A stretch of 64,000 nucleotides of DNA from the NCBI GenBank assembly GCA_037043455.1, contig JAWPHD010001286.1, positions 124,001 through 188,000 on the forward strand. The letters run 5' to 3'. This DNA comes from Cyrtodaria siliqua. Its lineage: Eukaryota; Mollusca; Bivalvia; Adapedonta; Hiatellidae. Shown in pieces: positions 43,125-54,110 of this stretch. Both the position numbers and the translations under genes were made by a program. The notes below the pieces were generated by a model. The model saw only the letters and a list, made by a program, of their open reading frames with translations. It ran no database searches and had not been told where the DNA came from. How positions within the stretch are numbered: position 1 is the stretch's first letter; every line of letters starts with the position of its first letter.

Positions 43125-43615
43125 GACGGACGAGGATAGGGCAGGGTGTCTGGTCTAAGGATACCGAATGCCGAGGCTAGGGCAGGGTGTCTGGTCTAAG
43201 GATACCGAATGCCGAGGCTAGGGTAGGGTGTCTGGTCTAAGGATACCGAATGACGAGGATAGGGCAGGGTGTCTGGTCTAAGGATACCGAATGACGAGGA
43301 TAGGGCGGGTGTCTGGTCTAAGGATACCGAATGACGAGGATAGGGCAGAGTGTCTGGTCTAAGGATACCGAATGACGAGGATAGGGCAGGGTGTCTGGTC
43401 TAAGGATACCGAATGACGAGGCTATGGTAGGGTGTCTGGTCTAAGGATACCGAATGACGAGGCTAGGGCAGGGTGTCTGGTCTAAGGATACCGAATGACG
43501 AGGATAGGACAGGGTGTCTGGTCTAAGGATACCGAATGACGAGGATAGGGCAGGGTGTCTGGTCTAAGTATACCGAACGAGGCTAGGGCAGGGTGTCTGG
43601 TCTAAGGATACCGAA
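43125..43615. repeat. 41-bp tandem array, ~12 copies
   Basis: Unit GAGGATAGGGCAGGGTGTCT then GGTCTAAGGATACCGAATGAC. Copies are nearly identical; the first ones read GAGGCTAGGG, a late one is shortened (TACCGAACGAGG). High identity means recent homogenisation. 41 is not a multiple of three. Confidence 0.95.
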
Positions 43616-45347
43616 TGAACACATTTCGCCAGTGAGGCTCGAACATGTGTTCTACGGATTTTAGATTCGTACTTGATATACACAGGACCACGTGGCCTCT
43701 AAAGTCGCAAAGAACGAGCTCGATTAGTTCAGTGGAAGGACCAATAAGTACTACTTCTACGGATTCGTAAGACGGGTGCGTGTACAAAGTATTAAAGGTA
43801 ACAGTTACATCAGCGCAGCAGGCTAAGCAAAAGCAAGGTCAGGGGGTTTGTTTGCATGTCAGATGGGAACACATTAAACAGTAAGTCTATGGAAAATGCA
43901 ATAATGGTGTATGACCTAAACGAACGTAATTGCGAAATCTTAAATTAATACTGAAAAGGGAATCATTCAGAAGCATCGAACACAAACAAAGAAAAAGTAG
44001 CGTTTTATTGAATAATCATGGTTTGCGTTCATGTATTCTTAAAATTGTACATTATATATTGGACACAAAAAAGTTAAAAATACTGAAACGCCATTTCTGT
44101 GAAAAGTGTTCGTCATGCGTTTTATTAAAGATTCCATCAACATTTATACATCTGCACTGACGAACATAACGAGATATAGTTATTCTAAGATTTGAAAACG
44201 TATGCAGAACGAAGATATTCTTTAATTATTACATGCTGGAGTAGTTTAACATGCTTTAATCATTGTGAAAACATGTTGTCAAAAATAAATGCCTCGAGAA
44301 AACGTTTCACATCGCATGAAACCAATACCTTTAAAATGCGTTCGTTGTATCCGATTTATATATTTTTTTCAAAACTGACAATTAAGGCCAGTGTTTACTC
44401 CCCTGCACATGCGCAATTGACCCCCGCAGCACCACCTGTCGAGTCAAGGGCGATTATCATTATTATTGACCTCCCTGGAGTGAAAGTGATCAATCACATG
44501 GGAGGGAAATTAATTTCGTTCCATTAAGATTGAATTAGAGTCTAAATGGGTACATATCATTGAAATGAATATGGACTGTCGACCCGTACCATCGATATTA
44601 CATTTTTCATGCTGTCAGTGGCACAAAAGCAGTGTTCAGATATGCTTTAATAGTAACTATAGATGGGCGCATTCGCTGATTTCAGACCAGAAAGCGACAC
44701 ATACGTTAAGAAAACTAGTCATCAGCATTAAACACTGAATAAAAAGGAAGATAACCACAGCCACAAACAAATACAACCACAACCACAACCACCCCAAACA
44801 ACAACATGGACAATATATCTATAAGCATTATGCTTTCGTTCCAATCCATTTATTATTGTATGTAACCTTTGTATAGTATGTTATCTTTCCAAACCATCCA
44901 ACAACAGAGACATAAGCAGCAGAAGCAGAAACGACGACAACAGTTACTGATGCAGCAACAGCAGCAGCAACAACAGAATTTGTGATCATTTGTATACATT
45001 TGACTTCCGAAATTCATACTATTAAGCAGCGATCATGTTGAATACAATTTGACAATTTTAACAAAGATAAATGGACCAACCGCTTGTGTCACCATCATAT
45101 TTAAATTATAAGGCAAAACAGCTCCATCTATGTTTGCGTCACGTGTTCTTATGTCAATGTGGACATAGCATCCCATACATTTACAGAGATTCAAACGTTA
45201 TGTAATATTAAAACTAGATAAAAAATCGTCCTGGGTAAATTTTCTTCCATTTTAGCATTCCACTGCACTCTGATCAATTGCAGATGTCACTATCTATTAT
45301 CTACAGACACAAACAACATCTTCCAGAAACCCTGGTTTTGTCACGGA
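43616..45347. other. Unique sequence, no gene recognised
   Basis: Notable pieces: a tRNA-like TTAGTTCAGTGGAAG (43717 on) followed by GGATTCG (43760), too weak to call as a SINE; a repeat-free GC-balanced stretch at 44380-44530 (CCCCTGCACATGCGCAATTG); and CAG/CAA simple sequence at 44940-44980. Frames up to 111 codons have no recognised domain. Confidence 0.4.
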
Positions 45348-45442
45348 TATGGCGCTATAATCAAATTTACAAACATAATTATGAGATCTTGAAATTTTGG
45401 CGCAATATGGCATAATCAAACAATATAGCGCCATCTAGCGGC
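45348..45442. promoter_or_regulatory. CTCF-like site with a partner inverted motif
   Basis: On the minus strand 45424-45442 reads GCCGCTAGATGGCGCTATA, close to the bilaterian CTCF core (TAGATGGCGCT form). TATGGCGCTATA at 45348-45359 can pair with TATAGCGCCA, giving an imperfect 95-bp hairpin with a further GGCGC copy between. A repeat origin is equally possible. Confidence 0.3.
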
Positions 45443-45639
45443 TAATTCAATAAAAACGCCGCCCTGTGTTGTAACAGTAATTTGCCATATTTTCATAGCC
45501 ATGAATATAATTGTCATGATCAATGATTGTGGACTGATTAGGAACTAGGAGAGTTCTAGTTCGCGGAATATGACGGAAGTGAAATCTATTTTGATGGCAG
45601 TATGCGCTTCGAAAGGAATAGTGATCAAACACTTTATTT

Positions 45640-45747
45640 ATATGTATATTTAACTATGTATTAACTATGTATATTTAACTATGTATATTTAACTATATTT
45701 AACTATGTATATTTAACTATGTATATTTAACTATGTATATTTAACTA
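45640..45747. repeat. 14-bp tandem array
   Basis: About seven copies of AACTATGTATATTT with one shortened unit near 45690. Confidence 0.9.
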
Positions 45748-46153
45748 ACGTGCATGCTATGCATGCTACTGAAAGCATATTGAAAGTGAAACTGACCTAT
45801 AATTCAATAAATTGCTACATTTAAAAAAAAGAGTTGTTTCTGTATATCTGGGCAAATTGCTCTTTTTTTAGATATTCATTAAAGGGACACTTAGTTTTTC
45901 TTCGCAATTTGCACTGTATTAATTACAAAACATAGTATACAACGAATTTTATTTATTTATTTATTGATTTTTTTTATACATTTTTTTGCATATTACTAAC
46001 AGTTGATTATATTTCAACAATATCTACGGTATAATAACAAAGAAAAGCTAAAATCTCAAAATTAAATATATGCAAGCAGGTTTAAAGTCAACATAATACT
46101 GAATAAATTGAGTCATTAATTGAAATGCGTGTGGAGGGACTATAATCCTTAGA

Positions 46154-46154
46154 A

Positions 46155-46198
<44 letters not shown>
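46154..46198. repeat. (CA)n microsatellite
   Basis: About 22 CA dinucleotides inside the insertion at 46129-46198, preceded by GTGTGGAGGGACTATAATCC. Confidence 0.95.
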
Positions 46199-46201
<3 letters not shown>

Positions 46202-46221
46202 GCTTGATAAAAGAAATACTG

Positions 46222-46382
46222 AAAAGGGGATCCCTTGGAAGCAACAAACACAAACAAGAGATAAAGTATCAGACTCGGTTGTAATGAGTCTGTTCATGAG
46301 AGGTAATATAAAGTGCAACACCCCTCATGCCTCCTAGCACCGGCTTAAGCGATATTCTACTTCAAAAGCCACAAAAATTGGA
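46222..46382 (+). mobile_element. AAAAGGGGATCC element, 161-bp copy with 19-nt TSD
   Basis: Starts GAAAAGGGGATCCCTTGGAA at 46221-46240 and includes CAAACAAGAGATAAAGTATC, AGACTCGGTTGTAATGAGTC and CCTCCTAGCACCGGCTTAAG. Flanking direct repeats CTTGATAAAAGAAATACTG (46203-46221) and CTTGATAAAAAAAAAACTG (46383-46401) match at 17 of 19 positions and correspond to a single-copy part of the MITE, so they are a target-site duplication. Long duplication and no inverted repeats point to retroposition. No box A/B was recognised. Confidence 0.75.
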
Positions 46383-46425
46383 CTTGATAAAAAAAAAACT
46401 GCAAGATGGTCGTGCGTCTCTTTAA

Positions 46426-46886
46426 AGTGACGACAAACTGCAATGATATTAAGTATAATTGTGAACTGTCAAGGTAAATGATGTAATGTCCGATTATTTT
46501 TTTCATGGAAGTTTGCGTTTTTTTTAGCTTTGTACATAAACATGTCCCATGAATGCACACTAATATGAGAGCTTATTTATTATTTAATTTACTAAACTAG
46601 TTGGCAAATATGATATGGTGTGACGGCTCGCCGAGTAATATATTCTTTTGCCAACGAGTTTAAGGGATTAAATAATACATAAGCACGAATGTAAGATTAT
46701 ATTTTTCACATAATTTACAAAGCCACATAACGCCAGACAGCGTGCTCGGTGTATTTTTGTTGTTGTTAAATCATCAATATTATTTCCAAAGGGGTTCATA
46801 TTGCTAGCAGTTGTACATATTTTTTAAAAAAGTGTAGTAAGTTTATGAAACACGAATTTAATTTAGCCTTAAAGCATCATACGACG
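46426..46886. other. Unique sequence
   Basis: No gene or repeat recognised. Confidence 0.4.
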
Positions 46887-47052
46887 TGTCAAGTGAGAAA
46901 GTGTCCATTCTTATGGATGGCGGGTGGTATACAGTAATGGTTCTACCAAGAGAAAATGGGATGATCTGCCACTACCACAAAAAAGTAATCGACCATCATA
47001 TGTGGCCCTACATGTGCTAAAAATGACGTAAACCACCATTCAAACAAAACAA
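46887..47052 (+). mobile_element. SINE family 1, 5'-truncated
   Basis: Begins GTCAAGTGAGAAAGTGTCC, continues TTATGGATGGCGGGTGGTAT and TACAGTAATGGTTCTACCAA, and ends AAATGACGTAAACCACCATT then CAAAC repeats. Lacks box A and box B. Confidence 0.85.
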
Positions 47053-48194
47053 ACCAAAAAAATAGCCGAGTCGTCTACTTTTTCTAATCAAACACTTTCA
47101 TAAACAATAACTAAATCGATATCTCTATGGGTTCTAGATAATTGCATATATACACTGGATATGAAACGGAAACACATTATGATGTCTTAACTCATATTTG
47201 AATTGGCACCCAGTCTTCTTCCAGATCACCTTCAGTTTCTTTAAAAAGAAACATAAACAAGGAAACAATGCTATTTTTTTTTAATGTGCATACATTTCTA
47301 CATCAACTTTCTCGACAAATTCCGTCTATATCAGACAAGAATACAACTAATTTAATCTATACAAATCCAAAATGTTTAGTTTTATATCTTATCAACGCTC
47401 GCAGATTTGTTATTGGTTTAATTAAAGGTACTTAGGAATCGACAGTTTCCAAATTTATTGTCTTTCAACTTTCTTTTTATTGCCATAACCACTTAAACAG
47501 TGTGATTAATCACCGTTGGCAACCCCTAGCGCATCCAAGGAATTTAAGCCCTCGATTTATTGGATTTTCCAACATAAAGTGCCGTTCCGAAAGCGGTCTC
47601 TCTCCGCAGTTTGGGTCTAATTTAATTTATCCTATAATTAATGTTTGAAATTAGGGAAATTGTTCGAATTAAGGTCCTAATCAGATATTATCGATAATGG
47701 AATCAAAGTTGTTCCGCGAAGAAACTTTAGCACGCGAAGTTTTACGGCTCTAATAACTGGGGTAAAACACTGCGATGGTATTTCATTGCAGTCTTAATTG
47801 GCATTGTCTTAGTAAAACGTTGTAGATATGAACTATAATTAGGGCATTAAATTTGCGGTTCCTGCACGATTTTTAGAATATTAAATTCAAAGATATGAAA
47901 TCATAGAAAACTTAATATACCCATTACGCTATAGTTTCCATTCATAATATCCTTACTTTTCTCGATGTTGCTATGTAATTTAATGAAGCTTAAAACGTCA
48001 CACGAATTAAATGTAAACGCAAATTACCATCAGATCACCTAGTATTGCAAGTACAATTGTATAGTTGTGTTGTTATATGGATATTAATATGTAATTCTTC
48101 CAATTTTAATATTTATATTGCAAAAACAGATACTACTGAAGATTGTTAAACAATATTTTTATGTTTTACACACATCACCCAAAGGCTGAGTCAG
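47053..48194. other. Unique sequence; candidate conserved non-coding DNA at 47380-47880
   Basis: The core stretch is repeat-free, mixed in composition and dense in TTAATTA/TAATTAA-type homeodomain cores (for example GTCTAATTTAATTTATCC near 47615) and TTATCGATAA. It looks unlike the simple-sequence-rich surroundings. No open frame. Role inferred only. Confidence 0.3.
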
Positions 48195-48385
48195 TCTTAA
48201 TAAATTTTATCTCAAATACAGTACCATTTTAGAAAAGTCATAAAATTTCTCGACATATCTTATTCTTTTTTACCATTGGTTTAACCATGTTTGTATAAAC
48301 TTTAAGTTTATAGATTCTATTTTGTCTGAGGACCATATGTTAGACTGGCTTGTAGCCAAATATGTTTATCCTCGTGCAATAAAGA
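48195..48385 (+). mobile_element. LINE 3' end, plus strand
   Basis: Aligns with the minus-strand copy at 33840-34045: TTTTGTCTGAGGACCATATG, TTAGACTGGCTTGTAGCCAA, ATATGTTTATCCTC, then GCAATAAAG. Here the (ATT)n tail is lost (ATGGTATTTTAGG follows). Confidence 0.75.
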
Positions 48386-49290
48386 TGGTATTTTAGGCTT
48401 AAAGGAAAAGCGCACCGACAATTGGAAAAGTAAATGGAGAAACTATTACTAAGGGAAGTAACTATTTTTAACTAACTTAATTCCGATATCACAAAATAAC
48501 ACTTATAGTTTTTAAAACGTGGATCTTGTCACAAAATAACATGTACAGTTTTTAAAACACGGACAAATTCGTCTGTTATTGTTTCGAATGACATAATAAA
48601 ACACCATACACACCCTGCCAAAACAAAAAATACCGAGGTTTTATACATAATTTTGCATATGCCCGATACATGTACTGTAAACAAATATAGAAAATGTGGT
48701 AACTATACAACGCCCATAGTTAGGAACGTCAGCATGTTACGTTTTTTGAAGTCAACACATAATGCCGAGTCAACGAGGAATTCTTCTCGGTGCTTAGAAC
48801 TACACACACACACATGATAAATTTCCAGATGCTACTGTATGCAACAGAATGTGCATACTTAATATAACGATTTAAGATTGTTTTAGTGAATGTTTCTATT
48901 AAGATATTTATTTTGGAATGTTACAAACACAAATCTGTAAAATCGTCAATCCAACTGCGAGGGAAGAAGAAGCCATAGCCATTTTGATTGTCATGTGTTT
49001 TCGAGGTTTACAATAACGCTATTTGAAACTATGAGATACAGATATATTGATGCGTATGGTCTACAACCGCGTATGAAGACGCATAAAGTAAACATATATG
49101 TGTGTGTAGTATCGCGCGTGTGTACGGTATCGTGGTAGGGGTGAGGGTAATGTAGTGTTCGTAAATATGATATTATTCCGATTCGTGTGTAAGAATATAT
49201 ACAACATTATTGCAGGAATAACACATACTGATTAGCCATAGCATATAACCACGACAAATCAATAACTTGGTAAATAAGGCTAATTTCCGC
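48386..49290. other. Unique sequence
   Basis: Contains a local 25-bp doublet (CACAAAATAACA with TTTTTAAAAC at 48490 and 48530). No gene seen. Confidence 0.4.
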
Positions 49291-49364
49291 GAGAAAACTT
49301 ATATCATCCGGACACAGAAAACTTATATTATCCGGACACAGAAAACTTATATCATCCGGACACT
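49291..49364. repeat. 24-bp tandem repeat, three copies
   Basis: AGAAAACTTATATCATCCGG then ACAC, one copy with TTATCC for TCATCC. Confidence 0.9.
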
Positions 49365-50712
49365 AGCATAGTCCACCTGTCATAGAGTAGATATTCTTAT
49401 GTAAAGATACAGCGTATTGTACATGTTAAGAATGTCGTATACGAGAACAAACACTTCACACGAAGCACTGATTTACCGAAAACGTTCGTTGGCACAGTTT
49501 ACAGTCAGTTACTTTGCCTCGTGTCAGAGTCAGGGTTATGATTAGGGTCAGGGGAGGGCAAGTTAATAGTAAAAAAGGAAAAGTGTTAGTTTTTAAATAA
49601 AACCTCCAGCTAATTTCCTTCTTTCTGAATTGCTTCTCCTCCCCTGATATTGACGAGTGGCATAAACAAACTTGACTTACCCGTGCCAAAGAATGCCTAG
49701 CACCGCCTTACTAAATTGCACTTTCATGTATACCAATGCCACATATCCATCCGCGGAAAAACAGAAAGATCAAACGGAAACCATTACCATCGATACCGTT
49801 TATTTCAGCAGAGACGTAATCAGACCGAATTATCTTATTAGGCGTTTAATCATAAGTTTAAAGTAGCAATCATGCCATTTTATTCCAGTGAAATCCCTCT
49901 ACGTATGACAGTTCCTAACGCCATAAATCAATGTTCCTCAAGAGCTTGAAAATATTGCATCGGAAGCTTCCGATACACCCCGATCCTAAGAACGTAATTT
50001 ATCAAGTAATTACATAGCGGTTTTGTTTGAACGCTAGCTTCCAATCACCATTATCTCGTCCCAGAATCATTTAAGGGCTCTCAGCGTAATTCTGCCCGTG
50101 CAGGCTTAAACGAAGGACTTAAAATGGCAATCTTAACGCCTCATTTCGCGTAAAGAGCGTATAATGGGTTCTCGTATCGCTGCATCATGCATCGAAGATA
50201 ACGCTAATATGGGGTAATAGTCGGAGTGGAAAAGGTCCCGCTAGTGCCTGATCGCTGGGGATAGATATATCGTTACCAGTTGTCCCGAGACCAATAAATA
50301 ACTATCGATAACGATACGCTTGTTGACTAGGAAAATATAGCGATTAAGTGGATTTGGCTTAAAGTGTTTAACTGACTTGTAAGGAGGACCAGCATGTATA
50401 TAAATGAGTATATGTCCGGCTAAATATGTGCATTTCCAATGCACTTTCATAGAGACTGCATTGCACTTTCCATAGAGACTGCATGAAAAATAGGTTTCCA
50501 TTTTGGCAATTTTAGATCCCAGCATTTCTGTTTTTATTGAAAATCAACAAAATGAATTCCACAGGATTTACATTAAATTCATTCTGTTAAGTTTTCGTTA
50601 AAAAATAAAACCCTTAGATCTGCAGATCATTACATTGTTTCACATTGTTAAGTATTACATAATTATTATTTTTTCTTCAAATAAAAAAACAACAAGAAGC
50701 AGTCCGAGGGAC
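49365..50712. other. Unique sequence; candidate conserved non-coding DNA at 49680-50220
   Basis: The segment 49680-50220 is free of simple repeats and matches no other repeat in the window. A 64-codon frame at 49672-49866 is unremarkable. A 24-bp doublet (TGCACTTTCATAGAGACTGC form) lies at 50440-50485. No gene called. Confidence 0.3.
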
Positions 50713-51990
50713 GGCCATAGTCCCCTACCGGGTCTTGTGCAAAATTAACCATTCAGAAGCTGCACTGTTGTCGAAGATTACTGTTTTGTCAACACAATAA
50801 TTGCACAAATGTCAAACTGCTGTTAAAGGTTACTGTGTTTCGTCAACGCAATAATTGCAAAAATTTCAAAGAAATAAAGTTGTTATTAGCCAGTTTGTTA
50901 ATTCTGAAGTTATTGAAGAAACCGTTATGTTTATATGTCCCCTTATGAAAGGTTGAATGTAGCCATGTAAATGATCATGCAAGGAATGTTGAATACCTTA
51001 CCATGTTTAGCTGCAAAATATGTGTTCCTGTGTTCTGAAGGTATCGTGACCTTGCCCTTTTTTGAGCTACGGACCTGGGTCTTGCGCGCGACACGCCGTC
51101 TCATTATGATGAACATTTGTGCCAAGTTATTTCAAATCCTTTGATGCATGACAAGCCTATTTCTGACCTTTAACCTCCAAGTGTGACCTTGACCTATGGA
51201 CATGGGTCTTGCGCGCGATATGCCGTGTCATTATGGTGAACATTTGTCCCAAGTTATTTCAAAATCCCACAATACATGACAAAGTTACAGCCCGGACAAG
51301 CCTATTTATGACCTTTTACCTCCAAGTGTGACCTTGACCTTAAAGCTATGGACCTGGGTCTTGCGTGCGACACGCCGTCTCATGATGGTGAATATTTGTG
51401 CCAAGTTATTTCAAAATCCCACAATGCACGACAAAGTTACAGCCCGGACAAGCATATTTCTGACCTTTAACCTCCAACTGTGACCTTGACCTTTGAGCTA
51501 TGGACCTGGGTCTTGCGCGCTACACGCCGTCTCGTAATGGTGAACATTTGTGCCAAGTTATTTCAAAATCCCACAATGCATGACAAAGTAACAGCACGGA
51601 CAAGCCTATTTCTGACCTTTAACCTCCAAGTGTGACCTTGACCTTTGAGCTACGGAACTAGATCTTGCGCGCGACATGCCGTCTCATTGTTGTGAGCATT
51701 TGTGCCAAGTTATTTCAAAAGCCCACGATGCAAGACAAAGTTTCAGCCCCCGACAAGCGTATTTCTGACCTTTAACCTCCAGATGTGACCTTGACCTTTG
51801 AGCTACGGACCTGAATCTGGCGCGCGACACGCCGTCTCATTATGGTTAACATTTGTGAAAAGTTATTTCAAAATCCCACGATGCATGACAAAGTTACAGT
51901 CCGGACAAAAAAACAGACTGACGGACTGACTGACGGACGGACGAGGGGCAAACCTAAAGTCCCCTCCGGTACGGACCTTTAGGGGACTAA
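50713..51990 (+). mobile_element. Helitron/Pearl-like non-autonomous element with central tandem repeats
   Basis: The left region begins CAGTCCGAGGGACGGCCATA, then GTCCCCTACCGGGTC. It is followed by a 62-bp doublet (50757-50870), a spacer, and about six tandem ~152-bp repeats (50985-51905). The right end has a GACGGACTGACTGACGGACG run and a hairpin (AGTCCCCT 51958-51965 / AGGGGACT 51981-51988) ending CTAA before T. A 3' hairpin next to CTRR and a satellite-like core are hallmarks of bivalve Pearl/HINE elements. The exact 5' end (TC) is not fixed. Confidence 0.7.
50985..51905 (+). repeat. ~152-bp satellite-like array (BIV160/Pearl-type), six units
   Basis: The marker CTACGGACCTGGGTCTTGCG or a close variant starts at about 51067, 51194, 51346, 51498, 51650 and 51803, giving spacings of 127, 152, 152, 152 and 153. 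Each unit also has CATTTGTGCCAAGTTATTTC, AAAATCCCACAATGCATGAC and TGACCTTTAACCTCCAAGTG. The first unit lacks about 25 bp. The block resembles the BIV160 satellite and Pearl core repeats of bivalves (recall, not searched). Confidence 0.9.
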
Positions 51991-52204
51991 TTAATGATAA
52001 CGAAATACATTTGAGTACATTTTATTTTATCAGCCAATATCAACATTGAAAATAGAAGGAAAATTGGACTTTTTGCGGAATTATAAGTTTTGTTGATTTT
52101 AGTTATTATTTTTCTGTTACATGTTATAAGATTAAAAGTAAAGAAAATAATGTGTAGGATTTCCTAAGTACTTTCTATTAGAATTGTATCGATAATTCAA
52201 CAAC
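51991..52204. other. Short unique spacer
   Basis: AT-rich; nothing recognised. Confidence 0.4.
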
Positions 52205-52935
52205 TATTAGGATGGCATTATATAGGTCGGCCTCTTCTTTTCGATGAGATTAGGGGGATTCAGGCATCTTGGGTGATGAACATTCATCCTTATCTCGTGG
52301 CTCAATCACCAATGGTGCACGATATATACTCTGTAAAAAAAAGTTTTGGACCATGGCAGTGTTCGAACCTGTACAATGATCGCTGAACCATGACATTCGA
52401 CCATAACCCTTATTATCTCAGTTGATAATTCACAATAGATCAACAATCAACAATAATTATCGTTTACAATGAAAGTTTGCGAAAAAATAATAATATTTTT
52501 ATTGGTTACTCGAATGTGTCCGTAACTGTTACTTTTTATGGACTTTGCAACATTTTTTACAGACCCTGTGTTCGCAATATTGTTTTAAAATCGAATCTTG
52601 TTTGGAATTTAATGTTTTTGGTACCAAATTAACCGGGTAGGGTAGACCTTGGTTACTAAAAAAAGATACTTAAATTCTGTCCGCTAGTTTTATTTTTATA
52701 TGACTTTATATACCCTGGTCCAAAACTTTTTTTAGCGAGTATATAAAGTAATTAGCATGACCCCGTTTTAAACAGTCGACCAACTGAGAGGGTATTGGAC
52801 GAAAACTATGATCCTTTTTTTTTTTTTAGAGATTGTCACAAACTGAGAGAGTATTGAAGAAAACTATGATATTTTAAAAGATTCGACAGAGAGGGTATTG
52901 AGGAAAACTATGATAGTATATATTTCGATATATTT
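52205..52935 (+). mobile_element. Interspersed repeat Z, copy 1 (filled site)
   Basis: ATTAGGATGGCATTATATAG, GTCGGCCTCTTCTTTTCGAT, GGGGGATTCAGGCATCTTGG and the later AAAGTAATTAGCATGACCCC then tandem units of AACTGAGAGGGTATTGGACG match 54990-55575. It is interrupted by a 415-bp TIR element. The 3' tandem part has only about three units, against eight in copy 2. Confidence 0.8.
52327..52741. mobile_element. 415-bp TA-flanked MITE (Tc1/mariner-like)
   Basis: Left TACTCTGTAAAAAAAAGTTT then TGGACC and right (complement) TACTCGCTAAAAAAAGTTTT then GGACC are inverted repeats of about 25 bp. It is bounded by TA dinucleotides and missing from the otherwise matching copy at 55.1 kb. TA target, A-rich TIRs and small size fit a Tc1/mariner-derived MITE. 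No transposase frame. Confidence 0.85.
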
Positions 52936-53639
52936 ATAATTGATTTGAAGCTGTTGGAACACATCAAAGCTCACCTTTGAAAATTTGTATCAGTAAAACT
53001 GAGGATATGGTGTATAGGTGGTATGCATCCATATTATATGTTCAAAAAACCTTGAAATACAGGTTATACCGGAACTACGAGAACCATAACTCCGTCAAAT
53101 TTTAACAACAGATAAAACACATATTTTAATTTTACGTAGGCTTGGATATAACCCCCTCATTACATTTCGTTTTTATTCATTGCATCTTTAAAAAATATTA
53201 CAAACATGATTATTCGAAGTCGAATAAGGAGCAAAACGCTTCATTTGTAACGTCAACCATGACTTATCGCACATTATCTGGATTGTGTCGATATACATTT
53301 GTTTATGAAAAAGGTTGTATCGAAGTAAAACAAGGGTACTAAGGTTGACATAGAAGATACTTTTCGCATAAGTTCTAGATTTCAGTTATGTAAACAATCT
53401 GTTGCTGATACGTCTATTGTTTCCGATGACTTCACGACACAGTCAATAATTTTAAAATAAATTCAAAGTAAAACAATGGGCCATAACTCCGTTCATGTTC
53501 ACGGTTAGCTACGTTTTGATTGAATCTATAAAATGCATTCCCGTATATATAAATGTAATATGAACGGCGTTGTACTTAACACTGAGGGAAACACTAGAAT
53601 AAAGAATTTGGAAAACAGAGATAAACCCAATGGTTACAT
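52936..53639. other. Unique sequence
   Basis: No gene or repeat recognised. Confidence 0.4.
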
Positions 53640-54110
53640 TGAGTAAAACACAAACCAGTAGCATAATTATCTGTGAAGAAGTCAAGGTCGTCCATTGTGA
53701 CCTACTTTGGTTCAGATGTGTAACGCATGACAGTAATAATGTACGTATTACGCATGACGTATGAAGAGTGTAGGGTTTACATTGTTTCAGAGATAGTGAT
53801 AATGTTGAACCCACCAGTAGCATAATTACATGTAAAGAGGTCAAGGTCGTCCATTGTGATCTACTTTCGTTCAGATGTGTAACGCATGTCAGTAGTGTAC
53901 GTATAACGCGTTATAACGCGTTAAGAGTGTAGAGCTTACAGAGGTAAAGGCAAAGTTTAACCAACCTGAACCAGAATAAATAACAATCCATCCTAAAATC
54001 AGGTCAAGGTCGGCCGGGTTGACTGACCGACCTTTGGTTGTAAATGTATTTGTGTTGTCAACATCCATACAGTATCAGGTTTGAAGATTGTAGGGCTAGC
54101 AGTGAATAAG
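53640..54110. repeat. ~160-bp tandem repeat, about three diverged units
   Basis: ACCAGTAGCATAATTA occurs at 53653 and 53813 (160 bp apart), ACCAGAATAAATAAC at 53970. Each is followed by a GTCAAGGTCG block and a TCAGATGTGTAACGCATG-type or related block. The period equals that of BIV160-class bivalve satellites, but the sequence is not obviously that of the 51-kb array. Confidence 0.7.

Larger units (their letters stand above)
45879..46425 (+). mobile_element. TTAA-type MITE copy E with two insertions
   Basis: Left TTAAAGGGACAC at 45879 (about 35 bp of the left interior deleted), internal blocks TGCATATTACTAACAGTTGA and AAGCAGGTTTAAAGTCAACA, and right end CAAGATGGTCGTGCGTCTCT then TTAA at 46425. 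A CA-rich insertion (46129-46198) is flanked by AATGC on both sides; a 161-bp retroposon (46222-46382) sits near the right end. Order of events: MITE first, insertions later. Confidence 0.8.

Noticed and set aside
43717..43770. tRNA-like segment beside the 41-bp array
   Set aside because: A box A-like TTAGTTCAGTGG is present but box B is poor and no second copy is seen in the window.
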